Shown: piece after piece, positions 1-9,126 of the stretch
How the letters are laid out: every line of letters starts with the position of its first letter
How positions within the stretch are numbered: position 1 is the stretch's first letter
Origin: Candidatus Aquiluna sp. XM-24bin5
Lineage (GTDB): Bacteria; Actinomycetota; Actinomycetia; Actinomycetales; Microbacteriaceae
Assembly (NCBI GenBank): GCA_003149555.1
Contig: QCWE01000001.1
Span: 1,183,624-1,247,623, forward strand
Direction of reading: 5' to 3'
DNA length: 64,000 nucleotides
Translations under genes and position numbers: made by a program
The notes under the pieces: generated by a model
The model's input: the letters and a program-made list of their open reading frames with translations, nothing else
What the model was told of the DNA's origin: nothing
Databases searched by the model: none

Positions 1-54
1 CCACATGAGGCGCAGCAGCCAAAGACTTTCGTTATCGATCAGATTGCCCAGTAA
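1..54 (+). CDS. rplM: 50S ribosomal protein L13, C-terminal end (partial)
   Basis: Only the last 17 codons and the TAA stop are inside the window. Frame 1 reads [17 protein letters not shown] and then stops at 52-54. This resembles the usual actinobacterial L13 tail, in which a His/Ala/Gln-Gln-Pro stretch leads to a short hydrophobic end. It lies ten bases before the S9 start, matching the conserved rplM-rpsI pair. The gene begins outside the window. Confidence 0.85.
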   Translation, partial: PHEAQQPKTFVIDQIAQ

Positions 55-64
55 GGAAAAGAAC

Positions 65-568
65 TTGGCTGAAAACGACGTAGTAGAGACTCAGGCAACC
101 GAGGCAGAGGCCGAGGTCACCACCTACAGCACCGAGAGTGCTCCGGTTGAGAAGAAGGTTCGCTCTCGTGGCGAGCTCACTCAGGCAGGCTCCGGCACCG
201 GTCGCCGCAAGGAGGCCGTGGCTAGGGTGCGCATCGCACCGGGATCCGGCAAAATCACCGTCAACGGCCGCACCTTCGAGGACTACTTCCCAAACAAGCT
301 TCACCAGCAGCTGATTACCGACCCGTTCAAGGTCTTGGAGCTGCAGGGTGCATACGACGTAACAGCCCGCATTGATGGTGGTGGCATTGCCGGACAGGCA
401 GGCGCCCTTCGCCTAGGTATTTCACGTGCGTTGAACCAGATTGACGCAGACAACAACCGTCCAGCCTTGAAGAAGGCCGGATTCCTCAGCCGCGATGCTC
501 GTGTAATTGAGAGCAAGAAGGCTGGACTAAAGAAGGCCCGCAAGGCCTCCCAGTTCTCCAAGCGTTAG
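65..568 (+). CDS. rpsI: 30S ribosomal protein S9
   Basis: S9 of the small ribosomal subunit, 167 residues. The conserved core starts at about residue 60 ([14 protein letters not shown]) and ends in the basic tail [12 protein letters not shown] that reaches the tRNA P site. The first 55 residues are an acidic, Ala/Glu-rich extension of the kind common in actinobacterial S9. I chose TTG at 65 because AAGGAAAAG lies just upstream and because an earlier start would run into rplM. Its TAG stop doubles as the start of the -10 box proposed for glmM. Confidence 0.95.
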   Translation: MAENDVVETQATEAEAEVTTYSTESAPVEKKVRSRGELTQAGSGTGRRKEAVARVRIAPGSGKITVNGRTFEDYFPNKLHQQLITDPFKVLELQGAYDVTARIDGGGIAGQAGALRLGISRALNQIDADNNRPALKKAGFLSRDARVIESKKAGLKKARKASQFSKR

Positions 569-571
569 TCT
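566..571 (+). promoter_or_regulatory. -10 box for leaderless glmM transcript
   Basis: TAGTCT lies seven bases before the glmM ATG and there is no Shine-Dalgarno sequence. The TAG is also the stop codon of rpsI. The spacing fits transcription starting at or next to the ATG. Confidence 0.5.
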
Positions 572-578
572 TTCGGCC

Positions 579-1922
579 ATGGCCAGGCTTTTTGGCACCG
601 ATGGCGTTCGCGGAACCGCGAACCAAGAAATCACCGCGACTCTTGCGCTAAACCTTGCCCAGGCAGCCGCAATTGTTCTCGCCGAGGGCGCTCGAGAGCG
701 TGGGGAAAGACCGCGTGCAGTTATAGCCCGTGACCCCAGGGTTTCCTCAGACTTCATCGCTGCAGCAGTGTCTGCAGGCCTCGCATCCTCGGGTGTAGAC
801 GTATTTGATGCGGGAGTGATCCCAACCCCAGCCTGTGCGTACTTGACCGCAGATCTTGGCGCGGACTTTGGTGTCATGATCTCTGCAAGCCATAACCCAG
901 CACCGGACAACGGCATCAAGTTCTTCTCTCACGGGGGACACAAGCTTCCCGACTCTGTTGAGGATGAAATCGAGAGCAATATGGGTGAGTCCTTGACGCC
1001 AATTGGCGGTGAGGTTGGCAAGGTAGCTCGATTTGCGGATGCCGAAGATAGGTATCTTGTTCACCTGCTTGGAACCCTCGAAACCAGGCTCGATGGCCTG
1101 AAAGTAGTGGTTGATTGTGCCAACGGCGCGGCGAGTGCGCTCTCCCCTCAAGCTTTGAGCGATGCCGGGGCAAAGGTAGTGGTGATCGGTGCTGATCCAG
1201 ATGGCACAAACATCAATTCGGGTTATGGCTCCACTCACCTATCTGCCCTGCAGGCAGCGGTAGTTGAAAATGGCGCAGCGCTAGGTATCGCCCACGATGG
1301 TGATGCTGATAGATGCTTGGCTGTCGATGAGAACGGCAAGGTGATAGACGGCGATCACATAATGGCAATTCTTGCTTTGGCAATGAAAGACTCTGGCCGC
1401 CTGAGCCGTGACACCCTGGTCGCAACCGTGATGTCCAACCTCGGGTTGAAGGTGGCGATGAAGGATGCCGGCATAAAGATTATTGAGACTGGAGTGGGCG
1501 ACCGTTATGTCCTAGAGGAGATGCGCTCTGGGGGTTATGCTCTTGGCGGCGAGCAGTCGGGGCACATAATTTTTAGCCAGTACGCAACTACCGGTGATGG
1601 ATTGCTAACCGGTTTGCAGCTGGCAGCTCGAATGGTCGAGACCGGCAAATCGCTCAGCGAGCTGGCTGCCGTCATGGGCACATACCCGCAGGTTTTGATC
1701 AACGTCCCCGATGTCGATAAGTCCGCCCTAGCGCAGCATCCTGATCTGGCCGAGCTGGTCGACCAGGCGAAAGCTGATCTTGGTGAGGATGGCAGAGTGC
1801 TTCTTAGAGCATCCGGGACCGAGGCTCTGGTTCGGGTCATGGTTGAGGCAAAGGACCACGGCAGCGCCCAGAGCTGGGCTGATCGAATCGCCAATCTAGT
1901 TGCCGAGAAGCTCGCCCTCTAG
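579..1922 (+). CDS. glmM: Phosphoglucosamine mutase
   Basis: Interconverts glucosamine-6-phosphate and glucosamine-1-phosphate on the way to UDP-GlcNAc and peptidoglycan; cytoplasmic. At 447 residues it has the family length. Visible motifs are the N-terminal FGTDGVRG, the phosphoserine loop SASHNP (Ser about 104), the metal site DGDADR, the sugar-binding GGEQSGH and the C-terminal phosphate loop [12 protein letters not shown]. It follows rpsI by ten bases, a conserved actinobacterial arrangement. The next amino-sugar gene, glmS, is about 1 kb away beyond coaA. The stop overlaps the convergent coaA stop by four bases. Confidence 0.96.
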   Translation: MARLFGTDGVRGTANQEITATLALNLAQAAAIVLAEGARERGERPRAVIARDPRVSSDFIAAAVSAGLASSGVDVFDAGVIPTPACAYLTADLGADFGVMISASHNPAPDNGIKFFSHGGHKLPDSVEDEIESNMGESLTPIGGEVGKVARFADAEDRYLVHLLGTLETRLDGLKVVVDCANGAASALSPQALSDAGAKVVVIGADPDGTNINSGYGSTHLSALQAAVVENGAALGIAHDGDADRCLAVDENGKVIDGDHIMAILALAMKDSGRLSRDTLVATVMSNLGLKVAMKDAGIKIIETGVGDRYVLEEMRSGGYALGGEQSGHIIFSQYATTGDGLLTGLQLAARMVETGKSLSELAAVMGTYPQVLINVPDVDKSALAQHPDLAELVDQAKADLGEDGRVLLRASGTEALVRVMVEAKDHGSAQSWADRIANLVAEKLAL

Positions 1923-2866
1923 ATCTTTCTTAGCAGCACCCGCTCAACCCTGTGTTCGGCACCCTTCTGCATCACAAGGGTTGCCCTCGACCTGGTCGGC
2001 TCAATGTTTTCTTTGAGGTTCACAAGATTTATTTCACTCCAAAAGCCCCGGGCCCGCTCCATCGCCTGTTGCTGAGATAAGTCCTTGGTGAGGTTGTGGA
2101 AGTAGGAGCTGGGGTTTGTGAACGCTGTTTTCCAGAGCTGCTCAAAGCGTGAGAGGTACCACTGCTCAAGGTTTTCGGGATCAGCATCGATGTAGATGCT
2201 GAAGTCGAAGTAGTCGCTGAGGGCAACCTCCTGACCCGGGGCCGGGGGCTGCAGCAGGTTTAGGCCCTCTACGATCAAGACATCAGGCGTAGTGACGGTT
2301 GTGAATTCACCGTCGACTATGTCGTAGGTGAGGTGAGAGTAGACCGGGACCTGGACCTCACTTTTTCCAGACTTTATGTCTGCAACGAACTCAAGCAGGC
2401 GCTTTCGGTCGTAACTCTCAGGGAAACCCTTGCGACCCATGAGTCCGCGCCGCTCTAGCTCTTTGTTTGGATAGAGAAAACCGTCGGTGGTCACGAGCTC
2501 TACGTTGGGCATTCCTTCCCAGCGCTGCATGAGCTCTCTCAGCAACCTTGAGACGGTGGATTTTCCCGCCGCCACCGATCCTGCAACAGCAATTATGAAG
2601 GGGGTTCTTGCAGCCCTCTCCCCAAAAAACTCAACCGCATTGCCGTGAAGCATCTGGGCCTGCTTGACATAGATGCTAAGAAGCTCGCTTACTGGCAGGT
2701 AAACCTCACTGACTTCCTGGAGATCCAGCAGGTCACCGAGTCCACGAATCTTCCGGAGCTCTGCCTCTGTGAGCGGCATCGAGGTTGAGCCTGCCAGGTC
2801 TGACCAATCCGCACGCTCTATGGATACATACGGTGAGCGGCTTTGGGGTCGTTTGGCTGCACTCAC
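1919..2866 (-). CDS. coaA: Type I pantothenate kinase
   Basis: Phosphorylates pantothenate with ATP, the first step of coenzyme A synthesis. The protein has 315 residues with the P-loop GSVAAGKST at about 96-104 and typical CoaA sequence around it ([26 protein letters not shown]). The GTG start at 2866 gives the usual N-terminus [11 protein letters not shown]. It is divergent from glmS with only 30 bases between the two start codons, so their promoters must overlap. A second CoA gene, coaD, is in the same window at 48374. Confidence 0.95.
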   Translation of the reverse strand: MSAAKRPQSRSPYVSIERADWSDLAGSTSMPLTEAELRKIRGLGDLLDLQEVSEVYLPVSELLSIYVKQAQMLHGNAVEFFGERAARTPFIIAVAGSVAAGKSTVSRLLRELMQRWEGMPNVELVTTDGFLYPNKELERRGLMGRKGFPESYDRKRLLEFVADIKSGKSEVQVPVYSHLTYDIVDGEFTTVTTPDVLIVEGLNLLQPPAPGQEVALSDYFDFSIYIDADPENLEQWYLSRFEQLWKTAFTNPSSYFHNLTKDLSQQQAMERARGFWSEINLVNLKENIEPTRSRATLVMQKGAEHRVERVLLRKI

Positions 2867-2883
2867 AAGGGGCTATTCTGCCG

Positions 2884-2889
2884 TAGATT
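2884..2889 (+). promoter_or_regulatory. -10 box for leaderless glmS transcript
   Basis: TAGATT is followed by seven bases and the glmS ATG at 2897. It sits within the 30-base gap between the divergent coaA and glmS starts. Confidence 0.5.
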
Positions 2890-2896
2890 AGGGGCC

Positions 2897-4747
2897 ATGT
2901 GTGGAATCGTGGGCTACGTGGGCCCGGGGTCAACACTCGATGTTTTACTCGGTGGCCTAAAGCGCCTGGAATATCGAGGCTATGACTCGGCGGGAATCTC
3001 GGTAATCACGAAGGATGCCGGGCTGCAGACTCGTAAGCGAGCTGGAAAGCTCTCGGTTCTAGTTGAGGACCTCTCTCACTCACCGCTCAGCGAAGCCCAG
3101 ATTGGTATTGGCCACACCCGCTGGGCCACCCACGGAGCCCCTACCGACACAAACGCCCACCCGCATCTAGGTGGGGAACACCTAAAGCTATCCCTAATTC
3201 ACAACGGCATAATCGAGAATTTTGCCGAGCTAAAACAGGAGCTAATTGAAGCCGGAGTAACTTTCAGCTCAGAGACCGATAGTGAGGTCGCCGCTCACCT
3301 AGTTGCAAGAGAGTACGAGAAGACCAAAGACCTAACCGCAGCCTTTAGGGCCGTCGTGAGAAGACTCATGGGTGCCTTCACTCTGCTGTGTATTCATGAG
3401 GAGCAGCCAGACCTGGTTCTTGCCGCGAGGAGAAACTCACCCCTGGTGATTGGGCTTGGTGATGGAGAAAACTTCCTCGGTAGTGATGTTGCGGCATTCG
3501 TGGCACACACCAAGCGAGCGGTTTCCGTGGGTCAGGATCAGATCGTACAATTGCGCCGGGACTCAGTGGTGGTTTCGACCTTCGAGGGTGAGCCGGTAAC
3601 TCCTGAGGAGTTCACCGTTGACTGGGATGCTTCGGCTGCCTCAAAGGGTGGCTGGCCCTCTTTCATGGCCAAGGAGATTGCAGATCAACCGCAGGCCCTT
3701 GGCGATACGTTGATGGGGCGGCTTGGTTCAGATGGTTCTGTGAAGCTAAGTGAGTTTGCTGGTTTCGACGCTCTTTCCAAGATCAACAGCATCACAATCA
3801 TTGCCTGCGGCACTGCTGCCTATGCGGGTGAAGTCACTAAGTATGCGCTTGAAAAGTGGGCAAAAATCCGAACCAACGTTGAGCTTGCTCACGAGTTCCG
3901 CTATCGCGAGCCAATTATTGACGAGCAAAGCCTTGTAATTGCAATCAGCCAGTCCGGGGAAACCATGGACACCCTGATGGCGGTGCGTTACGCGAAGGAG
4001 CGCGGGGCAAAGGTGCTAGCCATCTGTAATACCCAAGGAGCCACCTTGGCTAGGGAATCTGATACCACGATATACACCCATGCAGGACCTGAGGTGGCAG
4101 TGGCATCGACAAAGGCCTTCACCGCGCAAATCACTGCGGGACAGCTCGTTGCGCTCTCTCTTGCCTGGCAGCGTGGCGCAACAGAGCAAGACGAGCTGAG
4201 AAAGCTTGGCAGGGAACTACTAAAGCTCCCAAGGCTCTCGAAGAGGGTTCTTGACTCTGTTGGTCGCATGCGTGAAATCGGCCAGGAGCTGAAGGACGCA
4301 AAATCGGTCCTGTTCCTAGGTCGAAATGTCGGGTTCCCAATAGCTATGGAAGGCGCGCTTAAGCTCAAGGAGCTTGCGTATATTCACGCCGAAGGCTTTG
4401 CAGCCGGCGAGCTCAAGCACGGCCCGATTGCGCTGATCGAAGAGGGTCAGCCAGTTCTTGTGGTGGTGCCATCGCCTCGCGGAGAGGACTCCCTACACCC
4501 AAAGGTCGTCTCCAACATCCAGGAGATCAAGGCCAGAGGTGCCAAGGTCATTGCTATTGCTGAGGAGGGGGATAGCGAGGTTGGAGAAAGCGCGGACGAG
4601 GTCTTCTTTGTGCCTAAGACCCACTCGTTCATGGCGGCCCAGCTCTGCGTTTTGCCACTGCAGATTTTTGCCCTAGAGCTTGCGAGTGCCAAGGGTCTAG
4701 ATGTTGACCAGCCAAGGAACCTGGCCAAGAGCGTGACGGTCGAGTGA
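2897..4747 (+). CDS. glmS: Glutamine-fructose-6-phosphate aminotransferase (isomerizing)
   Basis: Makes glucosamine-6-phosphate from fructose-6-phosphate and glutamine, the entry step to amino sugars. The start is the ATG that puts Cys directly after Met (MCGIVGYVG), since this Cys must become the N-terminal nucleophile; an 18-codon upstream extension was rejected for that reason. The 616 residues hold a glutaminase domain (YRGYDSAG, HTRWATHG) and two SIS sugar-isomerase domains (SQSGETMDT, STKAFTAQ, then ELKHGPIALI). It ends in the usual NLAKSVTVE. The expected glmS ribozyme is not present; the gene is instead nearly flush with its predicted -10 box. Confidence 0.97.
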   Translation: MCGIVGYVGPGSTLDVLLGGLKRLEYRGYDSAGISVITKDAGLQTRKRAGKLSVLVEDLSHSPLSEAQIGIGHTRWATHGAPTDTNAHPHLGGEHLKLSLIHNGIIENFAELKQELIEAGVTFSSETDSEVAAHLVAREYEKTKDLTAAFRAVVRRLMGAFTLLCIHEEQPDLVLAARRNSPLVIGLGDGENFLGSDVAAFVAHTKRAVSVGQDQIVQLRRDSVVVSTFEGEPVTPEEFTVDWDASAASKGGWPSFMAKEIADQPQALGDTLMGRLGSDGSVKLSEFAGFDALSKINSITIIACGTAAYAGEVTKYALEKWAKIRTNVELAHEFRYREPIIDEQSLVIAISQSGETMDTLMAVRYAKERGAKVLAICNTQGATLARESDTTIYTHAGPEVAVASTKAFTAQITAGQLVALSLAWQRGATEQDELRKLGRELLKLPRLSKRVLDSVGRMREIGQELKDAKSVLFLGRNVGFPIAMEGALKLKELAYIHAEGFAAGELKHGPIALIEEGQPVLVVVPSPRGEDSLHPKVVSNIQEIKARGAKVIAIAEEGDSEVGESADEVFFVPKTHSFMAAQLCVLPLQIFALELASAKGLDVDQPRNLAKSVTVE

Positions 4748-4748
4748 T

Positions 4749-5102
4749 TTGATTTATGGCATTGGAGTCGACGTCTGCTCGGTAGAGCGCCTAGAGCAGT
4801 CGCTTGGTCGAACCGATAATCTCGCAGCTCGCCTCTTTCACGAGGATGAGCTTACTCTTTCCGGACAATCTCTGGCCGCGAGGTTTGCAGCCAAGGAGGC
4901 TCTTGCCAAGGCTTTAGGCACTCCTTCGATTCTGGCTTGGAATGAGATTGAGGTGGCCAAGGAAAGAAGCGGCAAGCCTTTCTTTAGATTTCACGGGAAG
5001 ACCGGCGACAAGATTGAGGAGCTTGGAGATTTGAAATTTCACCTTTCGCTCTCTCATGACGGGCCGGTTGCAGTCGCATCGGTTGTGGTGGAGAGTATTT
5101 AG
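4749..5102 (+). CDS. acpS: Holo-[acyl-carrier-protein] synthase
   Basis: Transfers 4'-phosphopantetheine from CoA to acyl carrier protein. The protein has 117 residues, typical for AcpS, with GIGVDVCSVERLE at the start (the Asp binds Mg2+), RFAAKEALAKALG in the middle and HLSLSHDGPVAVA near the end. The start is TTG at 4749, one base after the glmS stop, so translation is probably coupled to glmS. No ATG would preserve the conserved N-terminus. Confidence 0.93.
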   Translation: MIYGIGVDVCSVERLEQSLGRTDNLAARLFHEDELTLSGQSLAARFAAKEALAKALGTPSILAWNEIEVAKERSGKPFFRFHGKTGDKIEELGDLKFHLSLSHDGPVAVASVVVESI

Positions 5103-6164
5103 ATGCGTTCAATCGAGGTCAACCTAGACGCCATTAGAAGCAATTACTCTGCGCTGAGGGAAAAGCTGGCCCCTGCCAAGGTCATGGCCATTGTGAAGGC
5201 AAATGCCTACGGACACGGCATGATCGAAGTGGCTCGTGCGCTGGATGGCAATGTGGATGCCATGGGGGTGGCGGATCTCTCCGAGGCGATCTCTCTGCGA
5301 GAGGCAGGCATCAAGTCTCGAGTAATGGCTTGGCTCATTGGGCCAAGTGACGACCTTTCAATTGCCGCGGCTAGAAACATCGAGGTTGGCATTTCGACGT
5401 TTGATCAGCTTGAGCGCCTCCCTGAGAATGCCAAATTTCACATCAAGATAGACACCGGACTTGGCCGTAATGGTTTTTCCCGGTTGGACTTCGAGAAACT
5501 CTTTGCAGCCCTTGCAGATAAAGACCCGATCGGCATCTTCTCGCACCTTGCTAATACGTCTGTCTCGGAAGACCTAAAGCAGAAAAAGATTTTTGATGAG
5601 GCCATTGATTTGGCCAAGTCCATGGGTATCAGCTTTCAAGAGCACCACCTTGCCGCCTCAGCTGGTGCTTTGTCCTACGAAGATTTTCGTTATGACATGG
5701 TGCGTTGCGGCATTGCCGTCTACGGACTGAATCCTTTTGAGGATAAAGAGGTTGAGGGCATTGAGCTTCGTCCCGCAATGCGAGTTTTGAGCGAGCTAAT
5801 AAATGTCAAGCGGGTCCCCGCGGGTCAGGGCGTTTCATATGGCTACCGCTACATAACAGAGCGCGAGACAAATCTTGGGCTGGTGCCATTTGGGTACTCC
5901 GAGGGGATGCCCAGGATTTCTGCCAATCACGAGGTGCTGATTGCTGGAAGGCTGTATCCGGTTGTTGGTCGAGTTGCCATGGACCAATTCGTTGTCGACC
6001 TGGGAAGTTCTGACCTACCCATCGGCTCGGAGGTAGTTATCTTCGGAGATCCAGAGGGCGGTGAGCCATCGGCCGAGGCCTTGGGAGCATCGGCAGGCAC
6101 CATAAATTATGAGATTGTCACTCGGATTGGCGGCAGAGCCACGAGAACCTACCTGGGGCGCTAA
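5103..6164 (+). CDS. alr: Alanine racemase
   Basis: PLP-dependent interconversion of L- and D-alanine for peptidoglycan. It has 353 residues, slightly short for the family. The PLP lysine lies in VKANAYGHG (Lys 32) and the opposing tyrosine region in GVSYGYRY; the C-terminal domain carries GRVAMDQFVVDL. It starts directly after the acpS stop and its own stop shares a base with the tsaE start, so acpS-alr-tsaE-tsaB-rimI/tsaD look like one transcript. Confidence 0.95.
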   Translation: MRSIEVNLDAIRSNYSALREKLAPAKVMAIVKANAYGHGMIEVARALDGNVDAMGVADLSEAISLREAGIKSRVMAWLIGPSDDLSIAAARNIEVGISTFDQLERLPENAKFHIKIDTGLGRNGFSRLDFEKLFAALADKDPIGIFSHLANTSVSEDLKQKKIFDEAIDLAKSMGISFQEHHLAASAGALSYEDFRYDMVRCGIAVYGLNPFEDKEVEGIELRPAMRVLSELINVKRVPAGQGVSYGYRYITERETNLGLVPFGYSEGMPRISANHEVLIAGRLYPVVGRVAMDQFVVDLGSSDLPIGSEVVIFGDPEGGEPSAEALGASAGTINYEIVTRIGGRATRTYLGR

Positions 6165-6616
6165 TGCAGCTGGAAGTAGCCACCTCCGATCAAATGGAGG
6201 AACTTGGAGCCAAGCTTGCCGGTCTGCTAAGGCTCGGAGATCTGGTTTTGCTAAGCGGTGAGCTGGGGGCTGGAAAAACCACCCTCACCAGGGGGCTCGG
6301 AGCTGCTTTGAAGGTTGAAGGGACAATTCAATCGCCAACGTTTGTGTTGGCCAGAGAGCACAGAATCCCCTCTGGTGGCAAGTTTGTCCACGTGGATGCT
6401 TATCGACTCTCAAGCGCGGTGGAGTTAGATGACCTCGACATCAACTTTGCGGGCTCGATCGTGGTAGTCGAGTGGGCGAGAGATTACCTCGATGGCTTCG
6501 CCGAAGACTACCTAAGCATTGAGATTGACAGGGGCTCTGAGGATGAGGTTCGGCAGGTTAGGGTAGCTGCATTTGGGGAGCGCTGGAGGGAGACGGATCT
6601 TGCTGCTCTCAATTGA
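6164..6616 (+). CDS. tsaE: tRNA t6A37 threonylcarbamoyladenosine ATPase TsaE
   Basis: ATPase subunit that drives turnover of the TsaB-TsaD complex making N6-threonylcarbamoyladenosine at position 37 of ANN-decoding tRNAs. The protein has 150 residues with a P-loop GELGAGKTT at about 32-40, followed by the family sequence QSPTFVLAREH and HVDAYRL. The start ATG overlaps the alr stop by one base, and the 3' end overlaps the tsaB start. Confidence 0.93.
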   Translation: MQLEVATSDQMEELGAKLAGLLRLGDLVLLSGELGAGKTTLTRGLGAALKVEGTIQSPTFVLAREHRIPSGGKFVHVDAYRLSSAVELDDLDINFAGSIVVVEWARDYLDGFAEDYLSIEIDRGSEDEVRQVRVAAFGERWRETDLAALN

Positions 6617-7184
6617 CACCTCGGCTGGCACCTCAGCCGCCATCCATGATGGCGCTGAGCTTCGAGCAGTTATCAGGTTTGAAGATCCATTTGGGCATGC
6701 CGAGAACATCGGGAGGGCAATCTCGGGAGCAATGCAAGAGGCCAGGGTTTCCCCGCAAAAACTCACTGGCATTGCTGTTGGGGTTGGACCGGCCCCTTAT
6801 ACCGGCCTCAGGGTTGGGATCGCGGCAGCTAAGGCGCTGGCGGCACCTTTGGACATCGAGCTGCACGGCGTGATGGTCCTTGATGCAATTGCCTTTTCAC
6901 GGACCGAGGAAAGGCTCTTGGTCACGACCGACGCCAAGCGTGGAGAGCTATTTGTTGCGGGCTACGTTTCTGGAAAAAGGGAGTTTGGGCCAGAGGTCAT
7001 TCAGCCAGAAAAGGTGGCCGAAATGACCGACTTCGTAAGGGTCTCAGACCCAGCCGATGCGGAGAAGGTCGGAGCTTTCGCGAGCTGGGCAATAGGCCAG
7101 GGTGTGGACCTCAGCAACACCAGCGCAATCTATCTGCGCTCACCAGATGTGACCCCCTCATCCGGAAAGAGGGTGAGCGGCTAG
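6600..7184 (+). CDS. tsaB: tRNA t6A37 threonylcarbamoyltransferase complex subunit TsaB
   Basis: Non-catalytic ASKHA-fold partner of TsaD in t6A synthesis. I placed the start at TTG 6600 because it gives the usual [10 protein letters not shown] opening and because GGAGGG lies nine bases upstream, inside tsaE. The product is 194 residues. The conserved [22 protein letters not shown] region is present near residue 60-85. It overlaps both neighbours, and its partners TsaE and TsaD are encoded on either side. Confidence 0.92.
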   Translation: MLLSIDTSAGTSAAIHDGAELRAVIRFEDPFGHAENIGRAISGAMQEARVSPQKLTGIAVGVGPAPYTGLRVGIAAAKALAAPLDIELHGVMVLDAIAFSRTEERLLVTTDAKRGELFVAGYVSGKREFGPEVIQPEKVAEMTDFVRVSDPADAEKVGAFASWAIGQGVDLSNTSAIYLRSPDVTPSSGKRVSG

Positions 7185-8665
7185 TGGAGATCAAACAGCT
7201 CACATCAGAGCACTTGCCCGCTGTCATGGACCTGGAGCGAAGGCTTTTTGAAAACGAGGCTTGGCTTGAGCAGACCATGGAGTCTGAGATAGCTTCGCGC
7301 CACACCCTTTACATTGGCGCTTTCGAGCCGCATTTAGTTGGCTATGCCGGCCTAAAGATTTCGGGCCCAAGCTACTCGAGTGACATACAAACGATTGGCG
7401 TCGAGCCCGGCCGCCAAGGAAGAGGCATAGGTCGGCAGCTAATGGAGACGCTACTGCATGAGGCTAGGCGTCAGGGAAGTGAAGAGGTATTCCTGGAGGT
7501 CAAGGCTGGTAATAATCCAGCAATACACCTTTACGAATCCCTTGGCTTTGAGCAGATTGATGTAAGAAAGCGCTACTACCAGCCCTCTGGTGAGGATGCG
7601 ATTGTGATGAGGCTCAAGATTTCCCAGCCCGTTGTTTTGGGCATTGAGTCAACTTGCGATGAGACCGGGGTTGGAATTGTGCGCGGCAACCGGCTTTTGG
7701 CCAATGCTTTGCATTCTTCTATGGACGAGCACGCTAGGTACGGGGGAGTTGTTCCGGAGGTTGCAGCGAGGGCGCATCTCGAGGCTATTTCCCCAACTTT
7801 AGACTCGGCGCTCGCCGAGGCGGGACTTGGTTACGATCAGATCGATGCCATTGCGGTTGCGAATGGACCAGGGCTGTCCGGCGCTCTAATGGTAGGCATC
7901 GGGGCAGCAAAAGGGCTTGCTGTTTCGTTGAATAAACCCATCTATGCGGTCAACCACCTAGTCGGGCACGTCGGGGCTGATGTATTGGAGCGAGGTGCGG
8001 TTGAAGTTCCAACAATCGCTCTCTTGGTTTCTGGCGGCCATACCTCGCTGCTTCTTGTTCGTGACCTTCTCAACGACACCCAACTTCTTGGCGAGACCAT
8101 CGACGATGCCGCAGGTGAGGCTTTTGACAAAGTTGCCAGGGTGCTTGGCCTGCCTTATCCGGGGGGTCCTCAGATCGACAAGATTGCAGCCGATGGTGAC
8201 CCCAAAGCAATTAGGTTCCCCAGAGGCCTCACGCTTCCAAAAGACCTAGATAAGCACAAGTACAACTTCTCCTTTTCGGGTCTCAAGACAGCCGTGGCGA
8301 GACACGTTGAGAAGCTAGAGGACGCAGGCGAGGACTACTCAAAGCCCGACGTTGCCGCAAGTTTTAGAGAGGCGGTCATTGATGTGCTTCTAACCAAGTC
8401 ACTCTGGGCATGCGAGGAGTTTGGCGTTAAGAGGCTGCTTCTCGGCGGCGGAGTGGTCGCAAATGCCAGGTTGCGCCAGGAAGCTGAGAGGCGCTGCAAT
8501 GAGGCGGGCATTGAACTTCGAATTCCAAGGTTCTCGCTCTGCACTGACAATGGAGCGATGATTGCTGCGCTTGGGGCGCAGCTGATTATGGATGGCAGGG
8601 AACCAAGTGACTTGAATTTTGGAGCGGAGCCGACCTTGTCAGTAACTCTGGTGCAAACTCCATAG
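7184..8665 (+). CDS. tsaD: Fused RimI N-acetyltransferase / TsaD threonylcarbamoyltransferase
   Basis: One 493-residue frame joins two enzymes. Residues 1-145 are a GNAT acetyltransferase of the RimI type with the acetyl-CoA loop GRQGRGIG at about 76-83 and the [12 protein letters not shown] motif; RimI acetylates the N-terminal Ala of ribosomal protein S18. From about residue 150 it is TsaD, the t6A transferase: [14 protein letters not shown], the metal-binding [15 protein letters not shown] and [11 protein letters not shown]. The linker is only a few residues and there is no stop between them. The start is GTG overlapping the tsaB stop. Such genes are usually adjacent but separate; fusions are known in some actinobacteria. 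Confidence 0.94.
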   Translation: MEIKQLTSEHLPAVMDLERRLFENEAWLEQTMESEIASRHTLYIGAFEPHLVGYAGLKISGPSYSSDIQTIGVEPGRQGRGIGRQLMETLLHEARRQGSEEVFLEVKAGNNPAIHLYESLGFEQIDVRKRYYQPSGEDAIVMRLKISQPVVLGIESTCDETGVGIVRGNRLLANALHSSMDEHARYGGVVPEVAARAHLEAISPTLDSALAEAGLGYDQIDAIAVANGPGLSGALMVGIGAAKGLAVSLNKPIYAVNHLVGHVGADVLERGAVEVPTIALLVSGGHTSLLLVRDLLNDTQLLGETIDDAAGEAFDKVARVLGLPYPGGPQIDKIAADGDPKAIRFPRGLTLPKDLDKHKYNFSFSGLKTAVARHVEKLEDAGEDYSKPDVAASFREAVIDVLLTKSLWACEEFGVKRLLLGGGVVANARLRQEAERRCNEAGIELRIPRFSLCTDNGAMIAALGAQLIMDGREPSDLNFGAEPTLSVTLVQTP

Positions 8666-8739
8666 CATTTCTCAGTAAATCTCCCACTTGCTCCCAGCTT
8701 GCCCTGCTTGCCTAGTGCCACGCCAAAGAAAGGTAATAA

Positions 8740-9117
8740 ATGGCAGCAAGCAAAAAGAAGGAATCAGATGGAACAGAAGCCTCGAATGAGATCGAGGGAG
8801 AAAATAAGGGCTTCGATTTTCGAAGACTCAACACCCTGGCGGTAGTCTCGCTGGCTTCGGCCTTGACCAGCGTTGGCGCAGTGATGGCAATCATTACTGG
8901 CCACATCTCCTTGGCCCAAATCAAGCGTTCGGATGAAAACGGAAAGCCACTAGCCGTCTCGGGACTCATCATCGGATATTTAACGCTGGCTTTTTGGATT
9001 ATTTTGTTGGCCTCGGGTGTTCTGCTAAGAGCACGCGTCTTCTCAGACTTCTCTGGACTCCAGCCAGATTGGATTGAGATGCATGAATTCCGAAGAGGAT
9101 TCGGACACGATCGCTAG
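8740..9117 (+). CDS. DUF4190 domain-containing membrane protein
   Basis: A 125-residue protein of unknown function. A charged cytoplasmic N-terminus of about 28 residues (Lys/Glu-rich) precedes two membrane segments separated by the characteristic DUF4190 loop GHISLAQIKRSDENGKPLA, then SGLIIGYLTLAFWII. The ATG at 8740 has AAAGAAAGG a few bases upstream. The gene converges with the downstream methyltransferase, leaving nine bases between stops. Proteins of this family are common in actinobacteria; no reaction can be assigned. Confidence 0.8.
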   Translation: MAASKKKESDGTEASNEIEGENKGFDFRRLNTLAVVSLASALTSVGAVMAIITGHISLAQIKRSDENGKPLAVSGLIIGYLTLAFWIILLASGVLLRARVFSDFSGLQPDWIEMHEFRRGFGHDR

Positions 9118-9126
9118 GAGAGCCAT

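Noticed and set aside
747..1238. 163-codon open frame antisense to glmM
   Set aside because: Shadow of a conserved gene; no recognisable domain.
2843..2896. Upstream extension of glmS by 18 codons
   Set aside because: GlmS needs Cys as the residue after the initiator Met; the extension would inactivate the glutaminase.
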